Source: Phragmites australis
Taxonomy: Eukaryota; Streptophyta; Magnoliopsida; Poales; Poaceae
Length of the DNA stretch: 64,000 nt
Assembly (NCBI RefSeq): GCF_958298935.1
Contig: NC_084921.1
Coordinates: 34,288,001-34,352,000 of the forward strand
Direction: 5' to 3'
The notes beneath the pieces are model-generated. The model did not search any database. It had not been told where the DNA came from and saw only the letters and a program-made list of their open reading frames with translations. The position numbers and the translations under genes were made by a program. Below are positions 44,350 through 55,817 of this stretch, in pieces (position 1 is the stretch's first letter; each line of letters begins with the position of its first letter).

Positions 44350-45723
44350 TGGATCGGGCACCACTTGCCTTGCTGGAGCGGGAGCCCGGGCGGGGGTTGG
44401 AGCCCTTGCGGGAGCTGGAGCCCTAGGAGGGGCCCGGGTCGGGGCTCTCGCGGGCGCAGGCCGTCTGTCGGTGGCCGCCCGGCGTGCTTGCCGGCGGTCG
44501 GGCTCTTGGGCCGACCTACGGGAGAGGCCCTGGGCCAGCTTGACGGGGACGGCCTCGCGCCTCCTTCTCTTTTTCTTTTCCCGCCTGTTGGAGCGGGAAG
44601 GACCTGGTTGATCGGTGGCGGGGTGCTCAGGGCGCAAAACGTGCCAAGCCTGAGCTTCCGCCGTCTTAGCGCACTTGTCGGCCAGCGCGAAAAGTTCCAC
44701 AGTGGTCTCGACCTCGTGCGTGCCTAGCTTCTCGAGCATCCGCTCGTCGCGGACGCCCTGCTGGAAAGCGACGATGACAGCGTGGGGGGTTATCCGTGTG
44801 ATAGTGTTGCGGACCTGGCTAAAGCGCTGAATGAAGCGCCGCAGCGTCTCCCCCTCCTGCTGCTTGACGGCATGGAGATCGCACTCCAGGTCGGGGCGCG
44901 TGAACGTGCCTTGAAAGTTAGCCACGAACTGGTGGCAAAGATCATCCCAGGAACTGATAGACCCTGGGGGTAAGTTCATAAGCCAAGAGCGGGCAGAGCC
45001 CCTCAAGGCAACATGAAAGTAGTTGCCCATCACCTTTTCGCTGCCACCAGCTGCCTGGATAGCGGTGGTGTATATCTGGAGGAGCTCAACGGGGTCAATG
45101 GACCCGTCGTACTTCTCTGGCAGCTCGGGGCGGAACTTGGTGGGCCTTTTGACCCGGCGGAGCTCACTAGTGAAGGCACGGCAGCCGGTGCCGTACCCTG
45201 TGGCGCGGGCAGCGCCCTTGGACGGTGAACGCCGGCGAGCCGGGGAGCCCCGACGATCATAGGCTGGCAATGAGGAAGCCTGGTCCTCAGCTTCGGCCTC
45301 CTGCCAGGTCTCCCGCTGGCGCTCGAGAGTGACGCGCGCGTCTTCGATGCCCCTCCGCTCATTAAGGTGCAGGCGGAGGTCGTGGGCTCCAGAAACGGCC
45401 TGGGGGGCGGCGCTCCGCCTGGAGGCTCTCCGGCCAGCGCGAATGCCACCTGAGGATGGGCCGATCCCAGCAGCGCCACGCTGGGTGGTGGCGCAAGAAC
45501 TCTCGGCCAGCACCTGGCAGCGGGCAGTGCCGACCAGGGCAGCGACTTCCTGGAGCCAGCGGCCCTTCGTTGTTTCCCCCATCGCCTGGACTGGCGAATG
45601 CCTGAGGAGGGCGTGCGCTGTAAGTAGCGCGCTCCCGGGGCTGGCGTCGCCGAAGGCGAGCCTACGCCGGAGAGGTGCCCGACGCTGTCCAGACGCGGAC
45701 CTGGCGGCAAAAGTTTCGACCAC
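44341..45723 (-). CDS. Gypsy gag (capsid-like) protein
   Basis: Structural protein packaging element RNA. The frame of 460 residues contains the retrotransposon gag core (FRPELPEKYDGSIDPVELLQ, ARSWLMNLPPGSISSWDDLC, FVANFQGTFTRPDLECDLHA, EGETLRRFIQRFSQVRNTI). A basic stretch (RREKKKRRRRE) and a tail of Pro-Ala-Arg repeats follow. The likely start is the ATG of MGETTKGRW (about 45582) rather than the first codon of the frame. The tail leaves the normal frame before the zinc knuckle, whose residues lie in another frame just downstream, so a frameshift separates gag from protease. Confidence 0.82.
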   Translation of the reverse strand: MVETFAARSASGQRRAPLRRRLAFGDASPGSALLTAHALLRHSPVQAMGETTKGRWLQEVAALVGTARCQVLAESSCATTQRGAAGIGPSSGGIRAGRRASRRSAAPQAVSGAHDLRLHLNERRGIEDARVTLERQRETWQEAEAEDQASSLPAYDRRGSPARRRSPSKGAARATGYGTGCRAFTSELRRVKRPTKFRPELPEKYDGSIDPVELLQIYTTAIQAAGGSEKVMGNYFHVALRGSARSWLMNLPPGSISSWDDLCHQFVANFQGTFTRPDLECDLHAVKQQEGETLRRFIQRFSQVRNTITRITPHAVIVAFQQGVRDERMLEKLGTHEVETTVELFALADKCAKTAEAQAWHVLRPEHPATDQPGPSRSNRREKKKRRRREAVPVKLAQGLSRRSAQEPDRRQARRAATDRRPAPARAPTRAPPRAPAPARAPTPARAPAPARQVVPDPLD

Positions 45724-45964
45724 CGGCTGGGGGTCGGATGGTGCACGGGCGACGGCGACGGCGGCCCTGCTGGGCCTGGTGCCCTGGTCCCCTTGGGAGG
45801 GGAACGCCGCGCGTGCAGATCACGGCTGCTGCTAGGACGCAGCAACGACTGAGGCCTCCTGTGCGAGGGGTTGCATTTTCCCGCTGGAACTGGAGCTGGA
45901 ACGCGGGAGGCGATGACCACCGGCCATTTTTTCTGCGGAAGAAAACAAACAAACAGATTCAGGG

Positions 45965-45992
45965 ATGCTTCCCCCCTACCTGGCGCGCCAGC
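45965..45992 (-). other. Primer binding site region of the Gypsy element
   Basis: On the minus strand the 5' LTR end (CCGACA) is followed by GCTGGCGCGCCAGGTAGGGG. TGGCGCGCCAGGTAGGGG is the segment expected to pair with a tRNA 3' end starting TGG. The tRNA species is not assigned. Confidence 0.6.
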
Positions 45993-47437
45993 TGTCGGAG
46001 GATTAACTCCAGTCGCAGGGATCCCGAGAGACCCCTTTTTAGAGATTCGGCCGGGGGATGATCCTGAGTATGTTCGTCGGAGAAATAAATAATAATGAAT
46101 GCAACTGCCGGTGGTGGTGGAATGACCTAGTGCAAAAAGAAGTAAATGCACCGGAATTTAGACAGGTTCGAGCCGCACAGGGGCGTAACACCCTACTCCT
46201 GTATGGATACTATAAATGCCCTGAGGAAGTCCCTCAAGGATGTTGCTGGTTACAAGAATGTTGGTCTATCTTAGAATCTGGGGCTCTTTGTTCTTCGGCC
46301 TGTCTCATGCTGCTCACTTCTTGGCCGTGTTTCTCTTGTGCTGCGTTCTTGCCTATGCTTAAGGATCTATTCCAGATGTTTCCTTCTGTGCCGCTGGCTG
46401 CTTCAAATACCCGCCAGTAGCAACGTGCCCCAAACGGGAGGGGAGGCATGAGTTCTGAGACACCATAAATAGAAAGGGCGTCATCATTTCCTCTGGGCGA
46501 AGTGACCGGGGGTGGAAAATGCGGCACTTGCTCGGTCACCTGTCACCATAAATGGCCTGGCAACGGGCGCCGTGGAGAGGGCCCACCGGGCAGCTGCAGA
46601 GCAGCCCAGCGTGCCCGCCCTGTGTTGTTCCCCTGCCACAGCAGCGCGGCAGACGGAACGCCTCGGCCCTCACGACGTTATCCTGAGACGGGCCGGATGG
46701 CACGGGACGAGACCCGTGCAATTAATAACCCCACGTCTCTCTGCCAGAACGTGGCAGGAACTAACGCTGAGTACGGCGGGAGCAGTTGGAGGTGACAGGC
46801 CATGCACGCTCTTTAAATGCGGCCTCGGGCCTTTGACTGGCTGACACCTCATCGGTGGCCCCTCGGGGGCCTCCATCAGGGGGCTTTCTGGGTCGTCGGG
46901 GTACCGAGTGCTCAAGGATACTGTTCATCTCCCCGAGCACCCTCTATGAGAATGCCCTTTCTTGTCCTCGGGGAACCGAGTGCTCGGGGGTACTGTTCAC
47001 CTCCGCGAGCACTCTTTCCCAGGAACACTTGTACGGATCCTCGAGGAACCGAGTGCTCGGGGGCTGCTGCACGCAGCCCCGAGCACTCTCTCCCGGAACT
47101 TCCTTCGGTGAGTCCTCAGGATACTTGGGTGCCCAGGGGCCACCGGCGGCGGCCCCGGGCATGCTTCTTCCAGTGCTTAGCTCTCCTGGTCGTCGGGTGA
47201 CTAGGGTGCTCGGGGGTCACCGTACACCTTCCCGAGCACTTTCTTTCCGGTACTTAGATTTCGTGGATCATCGGGGAACTGGGGTACTTGAGGGACACGG
47301 ACTGCAGCCCCGAGCGCCTTCTCCCGGGACTTGATCTTTTCTCATCTTGTGGGAGAGACTCCGCGGGATGGCGCCATGTGGCGGATGGCTGGCCTGGCCT
47401 CGGGTTTCGAGGACCTCCGGTTCCTGATACACCGACA
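45993..47437 (-). repeat. Gypsy 5' LTR
   Basis: Starts TGTCGGAGGATTAACTCCAG as read on the plus strand and ends ACACCGACA. It has the same length as the partner at 33330-34774. The flank 47438-47442 is ACCGC. Confidence 0.92.
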
Positions 47438-48300
47438 ACCGCCAAGTTGCATCCATCATATGCACATCATAAGAGAATCACACATGTTTCTCCAATTCCA
47501 TCTTCAGTTAGTCAAACTCACAAATCTTTGTTGAAAAGCTCATCACACAGAAAATGTAAACATCGGATGATCCAGTGTATACAGCCTCTAAACACCGGAC
47601 CATCCGGTGTGTACAAGTCTTGTCTCCTCTGAAATCCATCTGGAAAAAGCTCCGGTGAAACCTCCGTGTTCACACCATCAATCACCAGACTATCCATTGT
47701 GTACAACTACACCAGACAAGCTATTTTGCAACCTTTCCAAAAAACACTCGGTGTGCACATTCTCAAGCATCGGACCATCCGGTGTATATATATCTCCACC
47801 CTTTTGAAAAATTTCTAGAAAACAGTCTAGTGAACCCTCTAGTATTCATCACCGGATCATCCGGCGAGTTCAAACTCATTTCTCTAATGCACTTCTCCTA
47901 GAAAATAGCCCAGTGTACACTCACTTGAACACCGGACCATTTGGTAAACACATCAATTTTTACCTTTGAATTGAAATGCTTTGGCGTGAACTCCATCTAA
48001 ATACCAGACCATCCAGTGAGGTTAGCTTTTCTCACACCGAACTATCCGATAAGTGTATTTTTTTAGCAGAGATGGAACACTCTAATTCTATTTTTCTCTC
48101 GAACTTTGATTAGTCTTAAACATAGACAAGCATAACCAAATGTATGCCATATCAAAAATCATCAAGCTAAATCAACAATCTTACTAATCACTTATTATAT
48201 ACGAACCAAGACTCATTTCAATTTAGTTTCTCGTATGCACATTTACGTGTTTTAAGTTTACATTTTCTGGTGAGTTCTTTTTTAGGATTCATTTCCACAG
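47438..48300 (-). mobile_element. Copia-type LTR, U3 half (other side of the Gypsy insertion)
   Basis: It resumes the LTR cut at 33329. Numerous ACCGGACCATCCGGTGTGTA-type motifs at 47560-48060 match the U3 motif class of the LTRs at 1-400, 8.4-9.2 and 13.6-14.2 kb. The outer end is near 48290 but no clean TG terminus was found. Confidence 0.55.
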
Positions 48301-49446
48301 AGTTGAGATTGATCGATCTTCCGGGATCAGGAAATCTTATAGTAACACCCTTAGGCATTTGACACGACTTGGTGCAAATTTCTTAAAAGCAACCTACTTG
48401 TGCATGTAGCATCGCTCTCCGGTCCAAGTGCAAGACCTTTTGTTAATGGGGGATGATCGATAGGCGCGCATGCGAGGCTCTCAGCTGTTTCCGGGGGGCA
48501 GCGTTTCCTTCCGGAGAGTGACATGGTACCTAACTTGATTTCCTCTCGCGATCAGGTGTTGACTCGTCGCGCCTTCGCCTTCGCCTTCGCCGGCCGCGGG
48601 CTGCGAACGTCGTCGCGCAGTGCGCGTCCGCACCATGCGCCCCCCGCGAGTCTTTTTCGTCGGCCAGGCACGGGCGCAGCGGAGAAACTGCAGTGTGATA
48701 CCATCCACATCCAGGTTGCTATCAGCAGCAGCAGGGGCGCCGGCTGAACGTGTAGAAGAAAATGCACGCCAGCAGGTCAGGTCAGTTGGTGACAGTGTGA
48801 CACACACGAGAGTCCAGAGGCATCCATAGATCACTCGTCACTCTGGAATTCAGTTGTAGCATGACTAGGTTTTGAGGGCCGACGATTAAAGGTGCTTTGG
48901 CTGCTGCCTGATCATGGAAGCGATGGATGACCTGGCTTGGTCTGTTATGACTGTATCTGCTGCGTGTGATTCGTCACTTAGCAAAGTCCGAAGCGACCTA
49001 TGAAAAGTCTGAAGCAACAAACTAGGACAGGAAAAGATGGGGAATGAGCTTCATATGTTTGAAACTTTGCATGTATTCGTGCATAGCAAAGGCCATGAGT
49101 ACATGACGATCATGCCTTGCGAATACTTTGGACATGGGAAAAACAAGGTACTGCCTGCAAGAATTTGCGGAGTATGGAAATCTGGGCTGAGAGCAGGAAC
49201 AGTGGACTTGGGCCAGTTTGGACATGTGATTTTCAGGCAAACGTGGCGTGCTCCTCCCTGTTGACGAACTAAGCAGCCTACGGCCCATATCCTCGTTCAC
49301 CCCTAGAAAAACGAGAGGCCTCACGGGAGCAAGCAAAGCTGGCCAACGTGACGCTACCGCCAGGCGGCCCATTAAGCGCTCGGCTCGAGTAGCAGGTGCT
49401 GCTCCGTCCACCCGAAATCCTCGTCCACCAGCACCACGACTGGAAC
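48301..49446. other. Low-copy-looking GC-richer region, no gene called
   Basis: The GC-rich block at 48480-48830 and the open frames at 49037-49411 have no recognisable domain, and the frames on both strands look equally good. It could hold a gene fragment, but nothing decides it. Confidence 0.35.
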
Positions 49447-49454
49447 GTCTGGGG

Positions 49455-49979
49455 TAAAGGTGTGATCAGATCGTATAGAAACGATATAGTTTGTCTTGTA
49501 TTTTATTTATATTTTTTGAAGTTAAGTTAGATACGTATAATATCGAATAATTATTTTTTTATCTGTATTATATCTTTTTTTCTTGCAGTTGTGTTGGAGC
49601 GGATAGTGGTGTAAACTTTCGGTTAGTTGGATAGATGCATTTTTTTTTATTTGTATTTTCATACAATACATTAAACAATATAAGGGTGCAATCAAAGTGA
49701 GCATAAATATAGTGATCGATGAGATAGAAAATAAGAGCATTTAGTATTATCTGTTTACGAATTTACCTATATATTATCATGTTTTAAAGTGAAATCGTAA
49801 TATGTTTTATTTTAGAAGGACACTAGTCATCATGTATCTATCTTATTTTTTTCTCAAATCTAGAGTCGGACACGGATAGTATCGAATATCCATTATTACA
49901 TCATATATTTGCTTCGTAATCCTTTAATCGGTCTGATGGACGGGAAATACCCGTCCCATTTTCACCCCAGTTTGGGCAC
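49455..49979. mobile_element. Non-autonomous hAT-like element, copy B
   Basis: It shares with copy A (16315-16864) the same layout and strings such as TTAGTATTATCTGTTTACG, ATATATTATCATGTTTT and CCCATTTTCACCCC at the end. The flanks GTCTGGGG and GTTTGGGC match at six of eight positions, a decayed 8-bp duplication. Confidence 0.6.
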
Positions 49980-49987
49980 ACCACCCC

Positions 49988-50169
49988 TGTAGGAGGCATT
50001 TAATTTTTTGCCACTCTGCTATATGGTAGAGTGACAAATTCGTCACCCGGCCCACAATTCTTAAACTCAGGGCCCATTTGTCAGTCTCAATGGGGAATTA
50101 CTACTCTGGTAGAGTGGCAACAAGTTAAATATTTCACCCCTGTAGACTTCCGATAATACTCTGGTACTC
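49988..50169. other. Short spacer
   Basis: Contains GTAGAGTGGCAA-type direct repeats (ACTCTGCTATATGGTAGAGTG and ACTCTGGTAGAGTGGCAAC) with no coding potential. Confidence 0.3.
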
Positions 50170-51720
50170 AGTGGCATCCACTGTCAGCATCGAGCTCACC
50201 TTACTCAGCTTAAACCACAGCTCCATTGGCGTATGGCATGGATTGGAATCTTGCATCTGGCCTTGTCCAGAATGCGCTGAGCATATGTTGATTGATTCAA
50301 CATGATTCGCTTCTTAGTCTGCTTCACTTTGATGTTGAGCTAGAAACTGAGCAACCCAAGGTCGCTCATCTTGAACATCTCCTACTTGAATTTGGCGATT
50401 TCCATGTGGTCGCCACCAGTAATGATGGGGTCATCGACGTGGACAACAACAAGCAGCCATGACACACTGTGTCCGTGCACATACACAACGTGTTCTGACA
50501 AGTTGCGCTAGAAATCAAGGGCACAAAAATTCTGATCAAGCTTGGTATTCCACGCATGTGGTGCTTGGCACAGCCCATACAACACCTTAGCTTCTTGCTT
50601 GTCAATGATGAATCCTAGTGGCTGACAAACATAAACCTCTTTGACAAGCTCACTGTTCAGAAAAGCAGACTTCACATCCATGTGGTGCACCAGGCACCCT
50701 TCTTAAGCAGCAAGCGCCAACAACACCCGCACGGAGTCGAGCCATGCCACTGGAGCGAATACTTCATCTAAGTACACTCTCGGTTGTTGCACGTAGCCTT
50801 TTCCCACTAACCACACCTTGTGCTTCACCACCATGTCATTGCCATTCTTCACCTTGTATACCCACTTTTGCTCGATCGGATGATGTCCTAGTGGCAAATC
50901 AATCAGACACCATGTTTGATTTTCTTCAATTGACATCATTTCCTCGATCATTGCTTGGCGCCAGGCTTGATGTTGCTCAGCTTCGACAAACGTCACTGGC
51001 TCTTCTATGACTTGGAGGAGTAACTCAGTAACGTCAAGTTGCCACAGAGCCAGTCTAGCTGGTGTAGCAGACCCAAGCACATTCTCGATGGTATGAAATC
51101 GTGCTGGGCAATCATCATGATTCGCATCGTAGTGGTCAGAGAGGTTTGACGGCAATGAGGTGAACACCGGCGTAGGACCCGGAGCAGGACATGTCCCTAC
51201 CTCTGGTCCAGTTCATGGCACTGTTGTCTAAGATCCTGCCGTAGGCATCTTATTCAAGCCTTCCTCGGTGCCCTCAGAGCTACCCAAGAGCATGTCGTCG
51301 CGCACTTGTGTTAGCGTATACTCCACCGTGAACTCGGATGAGCTGTTAAAGTCGTCTCTTCCTTTCTTACTCTAATCCCATGCTGTGCTCTCATCGAACA
51401 TGACATCACACATCATGAGTACACGTTTGGAGGATTGATCGAATACCCTGCACGCCTTGTAGCCAGCTTCATACCTAATTAATACAGACGATTTGCTTCG
51501 ATCTTCAAGTTTTCTTAGGTGTGGGCACGTGTTCTTGACGTGAGCCACACACCCGAATGTTTGAAGGAAGTGCACCGCCAGCTTTCATTCATGCTAGGCA
51601 TCGTAGGAGGTCATGCCTTCGGCCCTCCTCGTCGGTGCTCGATTGAGGAAAAAGACAGTCGTAGTGAATGCCTTGCCCCAAAATTCTACCATAACGCATC
51701 ATGCTTTTAGCATACTTGGT
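50170..51720 (-). pseudogene. Copia pol fragment: integrase C-terminus and reverse transcriptase, decayed
   Basis: On the minus strand: an integrase C-terminal piece (FGCVAHVKNTCPHLRKLEDRS, 51575-51372), then a linker. The RT follows with EENQTWCLIDLP, IEQKWVYKVKNG, HHMDVKSAFLNSELVKEVYV, LYGLCQAPHAW and VVHVDDPIITG. The usual YVDD catalytic site here reads HVDDPI. Stops at several points and missing gag, LTRs and RNase H make it an old remnant. The sequence differs from the Copia gag at 53-54 kb, so it is a separate element. Confidence 0.82.
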
Positions 51721-52999
51721 GCCATGGCTAGCAATGTTTTGTATCTCTACCAGTTGTAAGAACAATAGTATATGGATATATCATAAGTTGGTATTTGCAA
51801 AATAGCATAGATCAAATTTATTTCAAAGAAGCATGTGAATAAAGGTTTAGAAATTAAGCATCATACTTCAAATGCATTTTTCACAAAATCAGCTATCACA
51901 GGTAAACACATGAAAAGCCATAGTTGATTTGATCCGAGTAAGAAGGTGATTCAAATAAGATCTTGAGATTAAATAAATCACTAAAAAAATGCCAAGAATC
52001 TCAAGTTTCAATTTAAAACCAAATATGGATCAATTAATGGATATTTGCAAGATTGAGCTTTATATGAATTTGACATACCATATAGATGCTAGATAAAAAA
52101 TTATATCAATTATAAATATTATTGCTCAAATATTTATGATTTATAGGAATTTGAGATGCACAAAGTATAGTACTCCCCCATACTGTGATAATCCATTAAT
52201 TTCTTCAAAGAGCTAAATTGATTTCAATAAAGATGAGCAAAATCAAATGAGGCTCTAAAACCACACCCAACACATGAATGTGCAATGCATTCTATCAATA
52301 TTGTTATATGATCTATATATACTAGTCGGTAAGAAAAACTAGACATGCTAAAAACAAATTTATGGCATACTAGGAAACAATCAAGGCATATTTGAAATTG
52401 GAAATAAGATCATGTGAAGAATGCAATATATCTTACGCATACTAGATGTAAACCTACAAAAGCTTATATAAATCACAAACTCTTAAGTAGGCATAGATGC
52501 AAAACCTACACATACAAAGAGTTAGGAACCTTCAATAGTTTTTGGGCACATCGGATGTTCTGATTTTTCAATCAGAAGTTCCGATATGTGTAAAATACCA
52601 GGTTTTTAGAAAACTAACAAACAAGTCAAATGATCCGATCTCATGATCGGATGTTTCGATATGTGTCAAAACCCAAATTTTACAACATCCCGAAACTACA
52701 TTGGATGTTCCAATCCGTATGATCGGATGCTACGATCTATGAAAAGTTCCAGAAATCCTAATGGACTGTGTGACTATCAAAAAGATGAAAATATGAATTT
52801 AAGACATTGTGATAGAAAGTTACCTTTCTAGAGTGACATTGGATATATGATAATTATATTTCCACATAACTTGATTCTTTAACCAATTAGATAAATATTC
52901 AAATAATTTACTAAGTCTCCAATGCCCTATATTTCACCTATTGATCAATTTTAAGGTTTTTGGTCCCGAACATTATTGGGTCCTAAGACATTAGTCACA
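51721..52999. other. AT-rich region with degenerate CGGATGTTCCGAT motifs
   Basis: No gene is seen. At 52540-52760 repeated motifs (CATCGGATGTTCTGAT, ATCAGAAGTTCCGATATGTG) resemble those in the LTR at 55230-55510. This may be a decayed LTR of the neighbouring Copia element, but no LTR termini were found. Confidence 0.35.
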
Positions 53000-54228
53000 A
53001 TAGGCTTGGTAACCCAAATGGTCTTTTAATTTTTCAAGCCACATTGAGTACCAATTAATTCAGCAAACACATTACCAATTTCCTCCTTCTCAAGCAAATG
53101 ATCATTATTAACAATTTGAGGCTTAGGAAGAGTACCTTAGGAACATAATGATGACAAATGTCCCTTCTTGTGGTATGTATAGCATATTTTGCCGCCTAGC
53201 TTCTTCACTTAAGGCTTTTCACCTTGATGACCATTTGTTTGACCCCCTTTACTTGTGTGATCTTGACATAGCTTGGGCCTCTTCTTTTGTAGTTTGTCAT
53301 CTTGATGAGTCTTCGCTTGAATACTTGATGGTGATGGAGCTTCTTCCTCTATTGACTTCTTGTCTTTTGTTTTTCCTTCAATATTCTCTTCTTCTTCAAA
53401 GAGCAATCCTGAACATGATGACCCTTTTTCTTGCACTTGAAGCAAGTGATGAGTGTGGTGATCTTCTTTTGACCTTGACTCTTCTTGGCATTATTAGACT
53501 TATTCTTCTCGCAAGAATTGAATCCAAATCCACTTTTCTCTTTTGGATGCCTTTGATCTTTAAGCATCTCATCTAGATTAGTCTTCCCTTTGAAGCACAT
53601 AATCAAATCTTTCTTCAAAGAATCGACTTGATCCTTTTTAGCTCCTTAATTTCTTCTATAAGGTTAGTTTCACAAATAGAACTAGATGAGATAATTTTAT
53701 TAGATATAGAAATTTTATTGCAAGTGTTGTTAAAATCCAAAGAGAGAATTTGACACTTACTAACCTCACTCGCCATTTCATTACCTTGCTCGGATTTTTT
53801 ATTTGGTGAGGTAGATAACAAAGTGATATTCTATTGCACAAAAGAGGAAGTCATTTGATGCTCTTCATGATGTGATGATGAAGTGGAGCACTCTTCAAAT
53901 GATGTCTTCGAAAAAGAACCAGCTCGTCCCATTTGGGCTTATCATATCTTTCTCTAAGCGTTGTCCAAATGAGATGAGTATCTTAAAGCGGCATGATCAT
54001 TTCAAATACATCTTCGCTCAAAGCATTGAATAAAGTATTAGTAGCTTGAGCATTGAGATGCATGCATTTCTCTTGCTCATCAAATGATATGAATTTATCA
54101 TTAGAAGAATAAATACTCACTTCTACAACTCTCTTTATTTGAGACCCAAAAGTTCTAAAAAATGTAAGCATGTGAGTACTCCACTCAAAATAATTTGAGC
54201 TATCTAATAGGGGTGCTTCTATGTGCAT
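53000..54228 (-). pseudogene. Copia (SIRE/Maximus-like) gag, disrupted
   Basis: From MHIEAPLLDSSNYFEWSTHM (54228) the frame shows the UBN2-type gag core (KCMHLNAQATNTLFNALSED). A stop, a decayed middle and the CCHC knuckle CFKCKKKGHHVQDC (about 53450) follow. It then has a Lys-rich tail and a stretch resembling the gag-pol linker (VTKPIVT..LGP) near 53000. No protease, integrase or RT follows, so this is a gag-only, probably non-autonomous derivative. Stops and frame changes rule out a full-length product. Confidence 0.72.
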
Positions 54229-54284
54229 TAATCTACTAGTTGATATATTTATTCTCTAGGTAGTAAAGTCTAAAAAAGATATTT

Positions 54285-54299
54285 AGCTCTGATACCAAT
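54285..54299 (-). other. Primer binding site of the Copia element
   Basis: Minus strand TTGGTATCAGAGCT directly follows the LTR end. It is complementary to the initiator tRNA-Met 3' end, as usual in this class. Confidence 0.85.
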
Positions 54300-55817
54300 T
54301 GAAAGGATAATGATGTCACCTAGAGAGGGTGAATAGGATAGAAGTTTTTGCAAAACTTCTTCTCCTTTTGATATTTGGTCTAAACTTGCAGCGAAAATAA
54401 ACAAATGATTTTTCACAAGTAGAAAACCTAAATATCCTAGCCTCAACTAGTACACAATCACCCGAAATAAATGTGAAGGTTACAATCTTAGAGTGCCAAA
54501 GATTATTCAAATCTAGCAATATATGCAAGAAACTCTAATTAAATGTTCTGATACTGTTCATCAGAATATCCGATCAATTCAAAATAACAGATTTGAATAT
54601 CACGAGATTAACTCAATGCGCATAAAAATAAGCAAACATGCAATACAACCAATGTAATGCACAAGGGTAAGGAAATACAGAGAGAAATGATTTGTTACCA
54701 AAATTCGGATATCCACTGATATCCTACGTCTCCGTTGAGGAAGCTCGGTCCCACTTGAACCAGGTCTTTTTCAACCTTTTTCCTCATGAGTTTGCATAAT
54801 GCACTCCTCGTCTCCAATATAGCCAACACTTCCTCCAATCCAGAGATGGAGAGTTCCGCAATAACTTTCGGGTATCCTCACAATCTTCACTTAAGAAGAT
54901 CATCGGTAATCCACCACCAAGCCATCTAGGAGACGGTGGTCTCCAAGAGTAACAAACTCCCAAACTCGCACACGATCAACACCGAGTGCTCAAACACACG
55001 CAACTAATGTGACACATGCGAATAATCCAAGCTCCACACACCTCACTAAGCCACAAAGGTTTGATTCTCACAAATTCTTGATAGAGAAGGGAGGGTTGCA
55101 CTCAAAGGTGGAACACCAAGTTCTAACATCTCTTCTCAACACCACAAAACTAGCCAAAAAGCCCCAAACATGCTAGGAGGACAAGGGGTATAAATACCTC
55201 ACTCTAAAAAACTAGTCGTTAAAAAGATTCTATACTGATTGAAACTTCCGATCCCCAGATCGGAACATCTGATCCTTCAAATCCGAATAGTCAAATATGG
55301 GCGAAACTCATTCCTAGATTTGCTAAAAACCACACATTGGAACTTCTGATACAAGGATTGGAACTTCTGATTAAAACAAAATAAGAAACTTGAGAACCCC
55401 AAGTTTCAAAAAATTGGAGGTTCCGACCCATCGGAACTTCCAATCTACCCATTAGAACTTCCAACACATTAGAACTTGGATCGAAACTTCTAACACATCA
55501 GAACTTTTGATTTCACATCGGAACTTCTAAAATAGCACAACCAACACTCTGAAAACCGGCAATAACTTTTGATCCCGATGTCCGACTCGGTGATTTTAGA
55601 CTCTATGGAAAGCTTATTCAGAAGGCTACATATCCCTACTGAATTCACGATCCCAACCATATTAGATAAAAACTAGGAATAATCTGAAAGCCAATTCGGG
55701 TACTTCCACCCATTGTACAAAGCTTAATCCCTAAAGATTAAACTAGGTATTACATGGAACATCTAAAACACCACTAAGGAAATGCAGCGACCATTTTTTG
55801 CCACTAGGACTGACAAC

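Larger units (their letters stand above)
33330..47437 (-). mobile_element. Complete Tat-lineage Gypsy retrotransposon, 14.1 kb, with antisense ORF region
   Basis: Two LTRs of 1445 bp, both TGTCGG...CCGACA, are flanked by the 5-bp duplication ACCGC. On the minus strand the order is 5' LTR, primer binding site, gag, protease, RT/RNase H, second RNase H, integrase, a long non-coding/antisense part, polypurine tract and 3' LTR. The large size, the extra archaeal-type RNase H and the antisense gene between pol and the 3' LTR point to the Tat clade (Grande/Ogre-like). By eye the first 210 bases of the LTRs differ at about 5 percent. Several stops and frameshifts and a lost integrase catalytic Glu show it cannot move by itself. 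Confidence 0.93.

Noticed and set aside
45030..46151. 373-residue minus-strand frame overlapping gag and the LTR
   Set aside because: It runs across the LTR and primer site in a frame different from the recognisable gag and contains only low-complexity Pro/Ser/Arg sequence.
48481..49411. Overlapping short frames in a GC-rich block as a host gene
   Set aside because: No domain, no convincing splice structure, and frames on both strands look equally open.
50366..51575. Host gene encoded by the minus-strand frames
   Set aside because: The motifs (MDVKSAFLN, YGLCQAPHAW, HVDD) are Copia reverse transcriptase, interrupted by stops.
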